Source of the DNA: an uncultured Lachnospiraceae bacterium
GTDB lineage: Bacteria > Bacillota > Clostridia > Lachnospirales > Lachnospiraceae
Direction of reading: 5' to 3'
DNA: 64,000 bases
Assembly: GCA_900316075.1 (NCBI GenBank)
Contig: ONBT01000001.1
Coordinates: forward strand, 62,001-126,000
This document shows positions 63,366-64,000 of the stretch, piece after piece. The position numbers were made by a program, and so were the translations under genes. Numbering within the stretch: position 1 is the first letter of the stretch; each line of letters opens with the position of its first letter. The notes beneath the pieces were generated by a model. It was given only the letters and a program-made list of their open reading frames with translations. It was not told where the DNA came from and searched no databases.

Positions 63366-64000
63366 TTGTCTGATTCGATGACAAACGAAATGCCCCGCGA
63401 AAACAAGATGGGGACCATGCCCGTCAAGGAACTGATTGTCTCCATGTCCCTGCCCATGATGATTTCCATGCTGGTGCAGGCTTTGTACAATATCGTCGAT
63501 TCGGTCTTCGTGGCCCAGATCAGCGAGTCCGCCCTGACGGCCGTCACTCTGGCCTTTCCCCTGCAGAACGTCATGATTGCGGTCGGGGCCGGCACCGGAG
63601 TCGGTATCAACGCGCTCCTGTCGCGGTCTCTGGGAGAGAAGAAATTCGAGCGCTCGGACGCCGCAGCAAATACCGCCATTCTTCTGGCCTTCTTTTCTTT
63701 CCTGGCCTTCGTATTCATCGGCATCTTCGCGTCGAGGCCCTTTATCCTGACCCAGACCGACAATCCCGAAATCATTGAATACGGAACGGCCTACCTTTCG
63801 ATTGTCTGCACTTTTTCCATGGGGCTCTTCTTCCAGGTCACCTTCGAGCGCCTGTTGCAGTCGACGGGTCTTACATTATACTCAATGATTTCCCAGGTCG
63901 TCGGAGCGGTCTTCAATATCATCTTCGACCCCATCCTGATTTTCGGCCTCATCGGCTTCCCGCGGCTCGGCGTCGCCGGAGCGGCCATCGCCACGGTCCT
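63366..64000 (+). CDS. MATE family efflux transporter, N-terminal part (cut by window end)
   Basis: 211 codons are visible and the frame is open at the end. The N-terminus is ELIVSMSLPMMISMLVQALYN, followed by IVDSVFVAQISESALTAV and GAGTGVGINALLSRSLGEK, which are the MATE helix 1-2 signatures. The visible part ends in FDPILIFGL, another family block. MATE proteins export drugs or metabolites with H+ or Na+. The start was set at TTG 63366 because GAAGGAAGTG precedes it by 8 nt; ATG 63378 or 63408 are alternatives. Confidence 0.93.
   Translation, partial: MSDSMTNEMPRENKMGTMPVKELIVSMSLPMMISMLVQALYNIVDSVFVAQISESALTAVTLAFPLQNVMIAVGAGTGVGINALLSRSLGEKKFERSDAAANTAILLAFFSFLAFVFIGIFASRPFILTQTDNPEIIEYGTAYLSIVCTFSMGLFFQVTFERLLQSTGLTLYSMISQVVGAVFNIIFDPILIFGLIGFPRLGVAGAAIATV

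Overview
The window is a GC-rich (by eye roughly 55-60%) chromosomal segment of a low-oxygen Gram-positive bacterium, most likely a Clostridia member and probably Lachnospiraceae. I infer this from AGGAGG-type ribosome sites, several TTG starts, an [FeFe]-hydrogenase chemosensor, a HAAS/PadR pair, an ECF S-component, a BspA-like/Big_2 surface protein and a malQ-lacI operon. No rRNA, tRNA, prophage, CRISPR array or intact transposase was seen.

Layout. 0-4 kb: the tail of a PD-(D/E)XK-like protein, a repeat array, then a minus-strand block of a HAD phosphatase, an HD-GYP phosphodiesterase and a TelA-family protein. 4-9 kb: ECF S-component, glycosyltransferase, histidine phosphatase, OGG-type DNA glycosylase and a PIN/RHH toxin-antitoxin pair. 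9-15 kb: sodium symporter, XpaC-like protein and a broken GH3 beta-glucosidase. 14.7-18.4 kb (plus strand): maf, a 2-hydroxyacid dehydrogenase overlapping nudC, and an anchored SGNH hydrolase. 18.4-23.5 kb: alpha-glucan use, with glgP and a malQ-lacI operon whose promoter carries a LacI-type operator. 23.8-35 kb: alanyl-tRNA editing protein, a 1231-residue secreted LRR/Big_2 protein, a membrane protein, two tandem micro-ORFs, purine permease, radical SAM enzyme and class II aldolase. 35-46.5 kb: GH2 glycosidase, a second PD-(D/E)XK-like protein, EF-hand-like protein, acetyltransferase, hydrogenase-MCP fusion and M6 peptidase. 47-50.4 kb: PadR-HAAS operon, GNAT, YbaK-type editing protein and an MGMT-family protein. 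50.5-64 kb: uvrB-uvrA, a hybrid histidine kinase, secA, a 1.2-kb gene-free stretch with structured-RNA and mobile-element remnants, a DUF308 protein and the start of a MATE transporter.

The strongest unexplained signal is between the genes. A motif of about 14-19 bp (ATGAMTAATRTAAA, often followed by GC-rich bases) brackets many transcription units: it lies just before the ribosome-binding site in one orientation and at or just after the stop codon in the opposite orientation. More copies lie inside genes. There are also six arrays of a roughly 52-bp repeat, two arrays of a 73-bp repeat, and upstream of secA what looks like the right-end guide-RNA region of an IS605/TnpB element with no tnpB gene.
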